Part shown: piece by piece, positions 48,530-59,509 of the stretch
Position numbering within the stretch: the stretch's first letter is position 1
Layout of the letters: every line of letters begins with the position of its first letter
Origin: Larix kaempferi
Taxonomy: Eukaryota > Streptophyta > Pinopsida > Pinales > Pinaceae
Assembly: GCA_027924585.1 (NCBI GenBank)
Contig: BSBM01000123.1
Coordinates: forward strand, 15,702,001-15,766,000
Direction: 5' to 3'
DNA: 64,000 bases
Translations under genes and position numbers: made by a program
Notes under the pieces: generated by a model
The model's input: only the letters and a program-made list of their open reading frames with translations
The model's database searches: none
Told to the model about the DNA's origin: nothing

Positions 48530-49081
48530 AAGAGCCATTCTCCAGGAGAATGGAGGCACCTCGTCAGTTACCAGGGTTGATCAATATGTTCAGTCTGGGA
48601 CTAAAGCTCAGCCTAGGGCTGAGGACCATTCCTAGAGAATGGGGGACATGGTCAAGGACCAGAGGATTGATCAACACGTTCAGTCATAACACTGAAACTC
48701 ATCTTGGGGCTAAGAGTTATTCTTCAAGAATGGAGGCGCTTGGTCATTTACCAAGTTGTTGACCTTGGTCAACCTTCAGCCTAGGGCTGAAGAACCTGGT
48801 CAGGGACCAGGACCTGGTCTGGGACCAGGACCTAGGGGACATGGTCAAGGACCAGGGGATTGATCAACACGTTCAGTCATAAGACTAAAACTCATCCTGG
48901 GGCTAAGAGCCATTCTTCAAGAATGGAGGCGCTTGGTCATTTACCAAGTTGTTGACCTTGGTCAACCTTCAGCCTAGGGTTGAAGGACCTGGTCTGGGAC
49001 CAGGACCTGGTCTGGGACCAGGACCTGGTTTGGGACCAGGACGTTGATTTAATCAACGTGAAGTCCTAGATTGGATCTAGG
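48530..49081. repeat. Hairpin array 1: run of short perfect inverted repeats
   Basis: At least a dozen adjacent palindromes of about 14-19 bases with 6-9 bp stems and 1-5 base loops. Examples are CCATTCTCCAGGAGAATGG (48535-48553), CTCAGCCTAGGGCTGAG (48607-48623), TTCAGCCTAGGGCTGAA (48775-48791), CCTGGTCAGGGACCAGG (48795-48811), ACGTTGATTTAATCAACGT (49041-49059) and CCTAGATTGGATCTAGG (49065-49081). CCTGGTCTGGGACCAGG recurs as an 18-bp tandem unit at 48813, 48988 and 49006, with a variant at 49024. A larger block (about 48645-48780) is itself repeated at about 48835-48965. The array sits between inverted repeats D2 and D3. Function is unknown. Confidence 0.85.
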
Positions 49082-49329
49082 CAAGTATTGCACTTCTTCT
49101 CCTTGGTCAGTAGAGTTACAGGATCTTCTCAAGGGATTGGCCAACCCTTGTTGATGTACCTAACACATGACTTTGGTTTAGTAAGGAGAGAAAGAGAAAC
49201 AATGATAATTTTTCGTATCTTTGGTCTGTTGCATGCTTTACCTTGTAGATCCATCTAGATCCCACCACCTTCTTATCCTGTGGCCTCTAAACAACCTCCT
49301 GTTGTCCGCCAAGTTGCACACCGTCAGCA
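49082..49329. other. Spacer between hairpin array 1 and D3
   Basis: No gene. The block 'cttctcaagggattggccaa' near 49125 has an inverted counterpart near 59090-59110, next to hairpin array 2. Confidence 0.5.
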
Positions 49330-52300
49330 AAAATCTTTTGAAAGTTGTTTCCCAAGTGGGAAAGGTGTGGCCTTGGGGGCAAGCAAAGAGTCAGATGCTG
49401 TCACCTGATCCCGACTCCTCCGTTTAGGCAAACTCCTAACAAAACCAAGGGGGGTAGTCCCTAAAAAAGAGTTTCTAAGGCTCTTTGTTTTAATGTTTTT
49501 AAAAGGTGATGTGATGCGGATGGGTGTTGTTTTAGGAGTTTTTTTATTCACAATAACAATTTATATAATCCAAAGATACAAATTGCATGAGTATTTAGAA
49601 TGCACAAAATATGATGATTTCACAAGGCATCCACAACATAAATTAAAATATGTATCATCAATGTACGATCCAGTTAAGCAAATGAAATCAAACAGATTGA
49701 AGGACCAGTGCCTTATGGAGTCAATATGTTGGGGTTGCTTGATACAAGAGTTCGTGTGCTTGAGAACTGTTTTGCAATTGTTCTTTGTAAATTTTATTGT
49801 GTATTTTATGGTGATCTTGATTATTATGGCTAAGGGAATTTCCAAGATATACCCTAAGGTACTGGAAATATGTCCGGAAAATACTCTAGGTGGCTCCGTA
49901 CGGGGACATGTTGGTTGCCAAAGCCTCATGAGCGTGTTCAAGACTACACCAACCAGGGATGTAGTCTAAGGGTGCCCCCAAGGTCTAAGTACAGTGATCC
50001 AGCGCCCCCAGGAAGAATTTGCCCACTTTCGAGTATTGACGATCAACGCCGGATTTTCGTTGGTTATGGGGTATGAATTTTATTATGGTTGAAATTGGAA
50101 TTAATGTGAAAATTAAGTAGCCTATACCATTTCTATGTATCCCAAAACTGGGTAGAGCATACACGGCATAGAAAATAATAAATTCCAATTTTAGGGGATA
50201 TGTTTGTGAAGAACCAAAAAGAAACTCTTCGACAGAGAGCACTCTTGATCCGCCTTATGGCGAAATTCAAGAGATTTATGATGCACGGAAACAAATGCTT
50301 GAATGAGAAATCTAATCTACCCAAGAATCTCTTTTAGGTTTGAGGCCTTGCTCGAGAGAGCATGGGGGTTGGTGAAATCTTAAAGCAAAAAAAACAAGTA
50401 AACTCTCCAATAGAGAGCACTCTTGATCCACCTTTCGATGAGATTCAAGAGATTTTGGGTTCTTTTTATGCAATTTATATAAAAATGAAATTCAACTAGA
50501 ACAGAAAAATGAACTACACTACTTGCTTCTAGCAAATTATTGGAAATGAAAACTACTTTATCAATATCAAAACTAAGCTAAGTATAAAATGAAGACTAAT
50601 CTAAAGTAGTCAATGAAAATGAAAAGAAACCAAGCAGACTACAAGCTTCCCCCAAATGGGGGAAGTAGGGTGTGGGAGTCGTAATCCCACTTGCTCTTTA
50701 TTATGGAGTTTACAACTTTTTAGGGCCTTTTAATCCCTTGAAAACTTAAGGAAAAGAAGAGATGAAGCTTAAATGCTTCTACAAAAAAGGTTGTCTTCTT
50801 GTTTGGTTTTTCTTGTTTGCTTGGTTTAGCCTTTGGGCTTTTCTTCTTGCTTGGATTTCTCTTGCTCTTATACAAATAAAACACTTCAAACAAGGCACCC
50901 ATTAGGAGATTAGCAAAATAAAATCAAAATGAAATTAAATCCTAACTCTAACTTGCTTGTAAAACACAAAACAACTAGATGCAAAATTTAAAATTAAAAC
51001 AAACTAAGACGCAAACTTAACTTAGAAATGAACTAAGTACAAAAAGAAAATCTGAACTAGATGCAAGATCTAAAACAAAAATGAAACTACTCTACTCTAA
51101 ACTAAGGTCTAATCTAGCAAGCAAAAAGTGAAGCAAAGATGAAGATAAAGTAGAAGAAGAGGAAGAGAGAAACAAAGAGAAAAAGAAGAAGGCTGGAAAG
51201 GGAGGTTGGGACAGTCAAGGAGTAAAGAGAAGGGCAGCCAAGAAGAAAGGCAAGAGGGCTGCAAAAGAAAGTAAAGGGGTGGATGCAAACTAAAGTAGAG
51301 GACAGCCAAGAAGAAAGACAGCCAAAAGTGATGGAAGAGAGCTGCAAAACTGAGGTCAAACAATGGCAAAAAAGACAAAAATAAATGAAGAAGAGAGGGC
51401 AGCGAGCGAATGAGAAAAGGGCAGCGAGAGGACAAGAGAAATCAGAGATAAAATAAGTGCAAAAAACAGTAAGCAAAGAGAGAAAACAGTGAGGAAAAAG
51501 GAAGAGCAAGAAATGGTGAAGAATGATGGGCTAAAAATGAAGAAGAAAGGAGAGAAGGGCAGCGAACAAATGGAAGATAGGGCAGCCAACAGATAAGAGG
51601 AGAAAAAGACAAGGAAGAGAGCAAAATAGTCAAGCAAGTCGAAAGCTAGAAAAGACAAGGAGAGGCTAAAGCTTGGCGAAAGATAACCAATAGAGATCCA
51701 CCACTTTAACTTTGTAGATCAAGTAACCAAGGTAAAAGTTTGAGTTTTAGATGGTGAAGTTTTAACAAGCTTCTTAAGCCCAATCTTTGAACCACAAGTT
51801 GATCTTTGGAGAGCCCTGAAATGCACAAATTGTTAAAAAAATAATGGTGAAGGGGAGGAAGAGGCAACCGAGCTCAAAATCCCACTTCACTCTTAGGAGA
51901 TCTGCAAAAATACACCACTTCAAAACAATATTTGATCAAGCCTAGTATGATTAATCAAATGAGACAAGAAGAGCATAAGTATTACCGACTACAGTTTGCT
52001 ACTTCTAAATCTCATACAACCAAGCATCAATGAATAAGTTGAAACTACAAATATTCACCCTATGGACTTAATAAAGCCTTCTAAGCTAGATACATGATCA
52101 AAATATTATATATGAATAGCATAATCGAACAACATCACCTCAATAAAGCTTCAATGAATTCTCATGGACAAAATGTGCACACCATATAGACCTCCAAAGT
52201 CTTCTTTATTTCAAATAAGCAAAAGCAATGTGAGCAGAGGTTTTTTGCAAAAATATCCACCCAAATGGTGTTGCAAGCCCCTGTATTTATACAATAATGA

Positions 52301-53338
52301 AGAGCTCAATGACCTAGGTCGAATTGGCATGAGAGATAGCCAAGCAAATCGAATTCCAACTACCAAGCAATGAGTGTCGAGCTTTTAATTGGAGTTAATT
52401 GAGAGTCTTGGAAGGTGAGAGTGCTGAGGTGGCCTCCACCTAGGCAAGGCGCCCACCACTCTCCTTGTTCTTATCACCAAACCAATAATTGATTGCCAAC
52501 TCACGAAAGTCGCCCAAGCTAGGAGAGAAGGCGAAATTCCTCATGGAGAGATGACTGTAGTGACTGGATAGTTGACTGAAGTCAGGTAGGTGTGATTGGA
52601 ATCATCTTTAATGCCCTTGTGCCATGTCATTTAGCCTTTTATTTTATTCAATTTGGCCTTTTTGGGAGAGAATTGGATTTTCTCCAATTTATTATTTTTT
52701 TAATTTTTTAATTAATATTTCTCATTTTTTGATTTTTTGAGAAAATATTAATTCCAAGGCCAAATGAATGTCTGAAACTTAGGATAAGTGGGTTTGGGGT
52801 TTAACTGGGATTTTTGGCTTAGGAATTAAGCCTCCAATCATTAAAATCCACCCCTGAACCACTTAATTATTACATTTTGAAAATTTTCAATTAAACCAAA
52901 GTAAAATGGCTTAATTAATTGAAAATTTTAATTATTAAAATAATAAAAAATAAAAAGTATCCAACACGTCTGGTATAATAATTTCAGACAACGTTTTAAA
53001 CCACCTAGGGACCTAGGAAATGACCATATAACAGACTCATAGTGTCTAGTAGGTTCATATTCAACTGTTGGACTTTAATAACCCCCCAAGGCCTAACTGT
53101 CAAAATCAGGCATTCCAGCTTTGGGAACCAAGCCACTCAAGACCCCCTACTAGCACACTTTTTACCAAAACCCCATGGGGCATGGTCATTTCAACACAAA
53201 AATAAAAATGGCTAGCCAAAATTGGCTAAGTCTGAAAACTGAACTTCTGATACTCTAGATATGAACATGGATCATGTTCAACCACTGGCGGCTCAATGGA
53301 AGTTCAACTATTGTACAAAATAGTTGGTAACACCTCTC
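49330..53338 (-). repeat. Repeat D3 (family D)
   Basis: This is an inverted copy of D1/D2. At its left it carries the reverse of the end block ('ccttgggggcaag', 'gtttaggcaaactcct', 'ccaaggggggt' at 49370-49460, matching D1 30190-30290 on the other strand). At its right lies the palindrome CCCCATGGGG (53171-53180) preceded, in minus sense, by 'gttgaac' and 'catgttc' text. It abuts the broken reverse transcriptase start of the copia element at about 53338. The ORFs in it (including a 158-codon one at 49493-49969) are not conserved with D1 or D2. Confidence 0.7.
51118..51665 (+). repeat. Purine-rich tract with GGGCAGC-type repeats inside D3
   Basis: About 550 bases are mostly purine on the plus strand, with an irregularly repeated (a)gggCAGC(c/g)A word. 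The long minus frames (Leu/Phe/Ser-rich) over it are low complexity and are not called genes. Confidence 0.75.
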
Positions 53339-55872
53339 ATACCTGATTCTTCATGATTGAGTCATACTCCTCAACCATGGCCTCTTGCCACACATCATGT
53401 TGTGCAGCCTCCTCGAAACCAGAAGGTTCAGAGTCAATCAACTCTATCATTAGTTCCATATAACTCAGTCTATCTGGTGGTATGCTACGTCTGAAGGATC
53501 TCTGTGGAAGACTCACCTATCTGGAATCCTGAACTATGGACCTATACCACTTAGGTCGTGGATTAGAGTCTGCCTGTTGCGGCTGCTGGATGTCCTCCTC
53601 CTACTTTTGCTCATCCTCCCCATCAAAGATAGGAGGATCCTATCCACCTGACTCCCTCTGACTACTAGAGCCTGTGCCCTGTTTCTAAATCTGTAACTGT
53701 GACTCCTCCAACTTGACTCCCTTAGAGTCCTCAACTAGATGCTCCTATGCTGGTAAGTCCATAGATCTTCTCAAGGCTCTGTCCTCGTCAAACTGGACAT
53801 CCCTGCTCACAATGATCCTCTTGTGAGTTGGGATATATATTCTAGAAGCCTTGGAAGTCTCACTATACCCAACTAGAAGCCCCTTCTCTCCAGAAGGATC
53901 CAGCTTCTTCCTAGTGTCAGCATGAATGTGACAATAGCAGATACTCCCAAAAATACGCAAATGACTCACGTCTGGTCTAGTTCCTGTAAATACCTCCTCA
54001 GCTGTCTTCCTCCCCAATGCAGTGTGGGGACACCTGTTCTGGACATATACTGCAGTTCGAAATGCCTCGGCTCATAGGAATAGTGGTAATCCCTGATCAA
54101 ATAACATGGCCTTGGCTGCACTCACCAATGTCCTGTTCTTCCTCTCCACTACCCCATTCTATTGTGGGGTATGAGGAATAGTGTGTTCCTTCTTGATCCC
54201 CTCTGATGCACAGTACTCCATGAACTCTTTTCCGGTGTACTCACCACCATTGTCTGTCCTCAATATCCGGATCTTTCTCCCTGTTTGGTTCTCCACGAGA
54301 GTTTTGAACTCTCGAAACCGATCAAAGACCTCTGACTTGGACTTCAGAAAATAGATCCAGGTTTTCCTGGAATAGTCATCAATGAATGTGACACAATAAC
54401 TGTAACCATTGAACGAATGAACACTCATCGGTCCGCAAACATCCGAATGCACCAAGTCTAAGGCTCCCTCAGACTTGTGCTCACTATGTGGGAAAGGTTT
54501 CTTGATGTTCTTCCCCAACGCACAACCCTTGCAGTGGTTGTGCTTGTCCTCCTGAACTGAAGGAACTCCAATGACTGCCTGTCTCAAATGCCTCAGTGCA
54601 CCATGGTGTAAGTGTGCCATCCTCCCATGCCACAACTCACAATCACTGCTGTTGCTACTAACCAGAGCCCTTGCAGGCTCAAACTGTAGTCTGTAAACCT
54701 TCCCGCTCCAAACCCCAATCACCCTGTCCAATCTCTGATCTGACCCATGTGGCCTGATATATATTTCCTGTCACGGAAAGTGTGGAAACTGATATGAGAT
54801 TCTTGGTCATCCCTAGGACATATAGCACATCAACAAAGCTAATAGGTTTTCCAGACTCCCTCTGAAACGATACAATGCCAACACCCTGCGCTTGTACCGC
54901 TTATCATCTCCTAACTCAATATGGAGATTTACTCCACCCTCCTGCAAGCTCTTGAAGAACCCTCTATGTCCTGTCATGTGACAAGATGCACCGTTATCCA
55001 CATACCAGATACTGTTGTTGATGGAGCTTGCCATGCAAGCTATCAAGCAATAGTCTTCCTCAAAAAATTTGTTGAAATCATCCACCTCTGCAGATCCTGC
55101 CATCTGTGTGTTGTTGTTCTTCTTCTTCTTCTCTGGGCACTGGGAAGCAAAGTGTCCATGCTTGTGACAAATGAAGCACTTGACTTTCGCCATGTCCAAG
55201 TTTTTCTTGCCACCCTTCTTCTTCTTTGCCTTCTGCTTACCTTTGCTTGTTAGGGCTAGAGCCTCTTCATCCACGATCTGTGTAGTACCGAAGGATGAAG
55301 CTAAACCTTGACTCGTCCAAGTCTCTTCCTGTGCGAAGTCATCCCACAATCTCTGCCAGTCAGGGAGCTTCTCCCTAGCCACCACGCCTTTGACAAAGAC
55401 GTCCCATGGCTTAGAGAAGCCATTGAGAGCTATACGAACTAGCTCCTCATCCTCAGTCTTATATCCCACTACTCCAAGCTCATCCCTAATCTGTGTGAGC
55501 CTTGTAAGATAAGGCACCACTCCTTCACCCTTGTCCATCCTAGTACTGCAATCTCTCCTGCAGCACCATCGTTTGGTTTTCATTCTTACTCTAGTAGAGA
55601 CTCTCCAAAGCCTTCCACATCTCTAATGTGGTTTTCTTCCCAGATAGACGAGGGACTATGTGGTCCTTCACCCCATCCAAGATGATCAACATTGCCCTAG
55701 AGTCTATCTTCTTCCATCTAGCCAAATCTGTCGGATCTGTGGGACCAATCTTATGATCATCAATGTGCTCAGCAACATCACTAACATCAAGGATCCTGGT
55801 AATCCTCTCTTTCCAAGTAGGAAAGTTCTGTGCCCCCTCGAGTCTATCCTCAACTCTCAACTGTACGGCCAT
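53339..55872 (-). pseudogene. Ty1/copia gag-protease-integrase, truncated before reverse transcriptase
   Basis: Minus-strand pieces in order: gag start (55872-55591, MAVQLRVEDRLEGAQNF, WKKIDSRA); gag middle and zinc knuckle (about 55560-54813, CFICHKHGHFASQC); protease (WYVDNGASCHMTG); GAG-pre-integrase (LWHGRMAHL, CKGCALGK); integrase core (54731-54159, DLVHSDVCGPM, FIDDYSRKTW, RTDNGGEYT); then the integrase tail and linker (54017-53745, RIFGSICYCHIHA, GLLVGYSE) to about 53340. Several stops replace Gln or Trp codons (before NGV at about 54160; in the WAEA block at about 54070), and there are frameshifts near 55540 and 54890. The reverse transcriptase and RNase H are absent, replaced by D3. 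It is inactive. Confidence 0.9.
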
Positions 55873-55952
55873 AATGAATAGTACCTGTAAACCCTTGGAT
55901 TATGCAGTGATCTATCCAACCAACCTGCTGCTTTCTCTCAGCCTGCTCCGAA

Positions 55953-55966
55953 GAGCTCTGATACCA
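55953..55966 (-). promoter_or_regulatory. Copia primer binding site (tRNA-iMet type)
   Basis: On the minus strand, TGGTATCAGAGCTC directly follows the LTR end. TGGTATCAGAGC is the standard plant copia primer site, complementary to the 3' end of initiator tRNA-Met. Confidence 0.92.
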
Positions 55967-57106
55967 TGTAAATTTCCTTAAAATCCAACTAGGGCTAAAT
56001 GCATGCCAAATTAATTTATAACAAATAACCACACATGGATTTCTTCACTATGCAGCAGAAAATAAATACTGAAAGAAATATAGCAGCAATCACATCAATC
56101 GAGACAACACTATCTTTTTGGGTATAAACCCCCGGACAAAACCCAAGATGGGAAAACCGGTGTAGTAGTATGAGATATTTATTTTATTCAGAAAATATGG
56201 AGCAATACAATTCAGATTTCGATTCTACCCAATTGGCAAAATCGTACCACAGAAAAACAATGAGAAAAACCTGTAAGCGGGCACGGATCCCAATGCAACA
56301 AAGCTGCTGTTGCTGTACGGACTGTACGGAATTCCGTACGGTCACCTCTGTCTACTGCTATTTCTCTCTCCTGCAAATCTACCTTGCTTTTCTGGATTTC
56401 TGCTCCTCCGTCTTCTTCTCAAAACTCTCTCTCTCACACTCTTTTTTCTCTGTCTTTGTCGGAATGCAATTGTGTGTCCTCTCCACCAATTGATCTTTCT
56501 TTTATAACTCAATGCTAAGCGAATAACCTAATCTCACTATAGATCTAAGGTTGAGATCTTCCGATGAAATTGAATGGCCAAGATTAGATCTTGCCATCAC
56601 TTTAAATAATTCACTTACACTTTATAAAAAGAGTTTCATTAAGTATAATTAATTAGATCGCTTTAATTAATTTTCCAAGGTGAACTTAGGAAAAGTTAAT
56701 TAAAATACAATTGGCTTCCAATTAATGTCTTCTGCATGCAAGGACACATGCATGCAGGAAGACCTTCCTTCGTTGTCACTTTCTAACAAGGTTCACAAAT
56801 GAAATACTCTATCATGGCATATTTATCATATCTTTATGGAGCACTAGTCTTGTTCACACAATTTGAGAAGGATTGGGGTTTGTTTGACTTGGTCTTGACC
56901 AATTGGAGGATTTGTTCTAGAGTTCCCTAGCTCATATTGTTGCTTTCACACTTAGGAAGGATCTTCGCTTGAAATATCCTATAGTCTTCCTTGGAACGTC
57001 GTCCTTCATGGCACATTTTCAAGGAATGCATGCATTATTTGCTCGAGAGGGTTGTATAATTAACAAGGGCACACCTCCTTGGGTCATGTGCAAGCTAAAA
57101 TTCACA
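55967..57106 (-). repeat. 5' LTR of the copia element (1,140 bp)
   Basis: On the minus strand it starts TGTGAATTTTAGC and ends GGAAATTTACA, giving inverted ends TGTrAATTT with one mismatch, immediately before the primer site. The outer border is chosen from that inverted end. The element's 3' LTR is not present, so no second copy confirms it. Confidence 0.75.
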
Positions 57107-57950
57107 GTGTAATTATGAAACATATAAATCTTAGATCTCTAATCATATGACAAATAAAAGATTAACTAAACAAGCAGGCTTAGCAATCTTCCCTACAAAA
57201 TCGATACCAATCCTTCAGTAGGCTAGATCATGATAAAGAAAAATGCACAAATGGTTCAGACACATGTTACCTCATGCCACGAGATCATTCCATCCACACA
57301 CATATAGAATCACATAGGTATGACCTCCAAAGTCTCTTTATTCCTCAAACTAGAATGATAACAAAACTATTACAAGTGCATGCCTTGTTGAAATTTCAGG
57401 TTAGATATGTTTTATCACATATAAAAAACTTGATGCAAGAACATGTAACCAGTTGGTACTGCTTCATTAAATTTAAACTGAATTAAAACATAAATAACAT
57501 AATTTTCATCTCTTTCAACTCAATGCTCCAATTGGTCACTGCATTAATGTTGGTCCTCGAGAATCATCAAAAGCTAAGTTCAAAATAAATCTCAAGAATC
57601 ATTTACAGGAAAATAACTATGTACAGGAAAAACTTTATTTAAAGAATTATAACCATGATTTGGATCTACCTTATACTCAGATTTGATCTTGTCACTGAAA
57701 GGACAAGTCAAACTAGTTAAACCATATGCGTTTCTTGAGAGAGAGAGAGAGAGAGAAAGATCAGGTAGAAATAAACAGACCTCGAGTTCTTCAATCAATT
57801 TAGTATCTCAGTCATACAATTATGCAAGTGAGTAGAGGTAAGAAAAGACACATACACACAGGTGCTATAGAGATCAGAAACACCCGTAAGCAATCACTCA
57901 CAAGTAAAAAAAGAAATCACACAAAAATAAGTCAAAACCGTAATTAGACA
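57107..57950. other. No gene recognised (840 bp)
   Basis: AT-rich with a (GA)10 microsatellite at 57737-57756. Minus frames up to 70 codons show no domain. Confidence 0.4.
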
Positions 57951-57959
57951 AGCCCAACA

Positions 57960-58390
57960 AAAAAATCAGCAAAGATCAGCCCGTAATCACAGCTGTGGTA
58001 AAAACGTAGAGGTAAACCCGAGAGGAAAAAAAACGTAGAGACAATCCCAATAAAGAAAACAAAAAATTTGTGGAGATCAGCCTAGGAGAGATCAACGTAG
58101 AGACAGTCATCCGTAAGACCGGTTTGAGGAAGGAAGAACCCGTGAAGGGAACACATGAGATAACCGAGAAGGGATGAACCCGTGAAATTGTGAATGATGA
58201 AGCCGTGAGAGAAGTGGGGCCGTGAATCAACCTATCAAACCCGTGAAGGAGAAATGAACAGTGGCTGTAGCATACACGTGATCAGTGGAGCAGAAAAGAA
58301 ATCACTTGTGCAGGCTCGTGAAAAACGCAAAGGAGCAGACCCAAAACAAATTATCCGTGAAGAAGCAAAAACGTGAAGGGATGAGCTCAC
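57960..58390. repeat. Degenerate CGTGAA/ACGTAGAG repeat cluster
   Basis: About nine CGTGA(A/G) words, many as ACCCGTGAA, plus three ACGTAGAG words lie within 430 bases at irregular spacing. The 84-codon minus frame over it is a by-product. It could be a regulatory or leader segment of an LTR. Confidence 0.6.
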
Positions 58391-59149
58391 AGGTAGATAT
58401 TTTGGAGCATAGGTTTAATTTAAATAGTTTTAGAGTTAGAAAACTTAGGATTAAAATAAAGTAAATAATAAAAAAAGATAAATAAAATAAATAATAAAGT
58501 GAAAAAGGTCAAAAGATAAAGTACCAATGGTCCAAGGTTCAAAGAGACAAAATTAGGATAAGACTTAAATGGTCCAATAATAAAAAAAACTTTATTAATA
58601 AACTCATAAAGTCTTTATTAATAAAATCATAAAGATTTATTAATAAGACTAAAAAATAATATTTAATGAATTTATCATAAAGTGAAAAACCAAAGAGTCC
58701 AACATAAAGTAAATGGACCAAAAACATAAGTGGTATAAGGGTCCTAAAACAAAACATAAGGTAACTATAATAATACATGGTCCAAAGGTCTTTAATAAAC
58801 CCTTAGGTAAAAATGCTCCATAAAGTAGGAGTCATCATAGTCAAGGGTGCACACAAGTGAGAGTGCTAGGACCAAGTAAAAATAGGACCATGAGTCAATA
58901 ACCACAAGATCAAAGTGGACAAGCAATTAAATAGGACCAATAAGACCAAAGACTTTTCTCTCTCTCAAGATACATAGTTTATATATTTTGAAATCACTGT
59001 ATAAGGGAGAAGATCCAAACGGATGGTACAATCATTTTGTCCTTAACGCTGCTCCTAAGGGTTAGGTACTAGAGACATTGTCAAGGGGTGGCTAGTCCCT
59101 TGAGAAGCAACCTAGCAATAACCGATTAGGAGAGGGAACAACAATATCT
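58391..59149. other. AT-rich stretch with TTTATTAATAAA repeats
   Basis: Three copies of a TTTATTAATAA(A)nTCATAAAG-like unit lie at about 58588-58650. Nearby 'ataaagt' and 'ggtcca' words recur. No gene. Confidence 0.5.
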
Positions 59150-59509
59150 TCCATTCTTAATGAATGGCTTTCAGCCCAACGCTGAGCCTCAGTGCTAGAC
59201 TGAGACATGTTGATCAACCATCTGGTCCATGACCAGGATCTCCATTCTCCCAAAGAATTGTCCTCAGCCTCAAGCTGAGCATTTAGTCCTAGACTGAATG
59301 TTGATCAACCATCTGCAGGACCTAGGATGTCTCTGTCTCAACCTGCAGGATCTGCTTGGTCATCATGACCAAGAAACCATCTGGTTCTAGACCAAAATAC
59401 CCTAGAGACAAATAGGGGCCCTAGCCACATGTTAGGGGCTTTGCCATGGCATCAACCTGCTTGGTCCTCGACCAAGAACCCCAAGAGATAGCTGGGGGCC
59501 CTAGGGTAC
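59150..59509. repeat. Hairpin array 2
   Basis: It has the same kind of sequence as array 1, apparently in reverse orientation: CCATTCTTAATGAATGG (59151-59167), CTTGGTCATCATGACCAAG (59355-59373, 9-bp stem), CTTGGTCCTCGACCAAG (59460-59476), several CTCAGC/GCTGAG and GTTGATCAAC palindromes, and CCTGCAGG words. LTR A4 was inserted at its right edge. Confidence 0.8.
59505..59509. repeat. Target site of LTR A4, left copy (ggtac)
   Basis: ggtac precedes TGTTATCACC. The partner would lie beyond the window end. Confidence 0.6.

Noticed and set aside
48530-49081. CRISPR-like array of palindromic repeats
   Set aside because: The repeats differ in sequence, have no unique spacers of constant length, and the window is clearly plant DNA.
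49493-49969. 158-codon plus ORF and 126-codon minus ORF
   Set aside because: They lie in repeat D3. The corresponding parts of D1 and D2 are not open and no domain is recognisable.
51109-51658. Overlapping Leu/Phe/Ser-rich minus ORFs up to 131 codons resembling membrane proteins
   Set aside because: They are the complement of a purine-rich low-complexity tract, and three frames are open at once.
53534-53734. 66-codon Arg/Ser-rich minus ORF
   Set aside because: It is an out-of-frame reading of the copia linker between integrase and reverse transcriptase.
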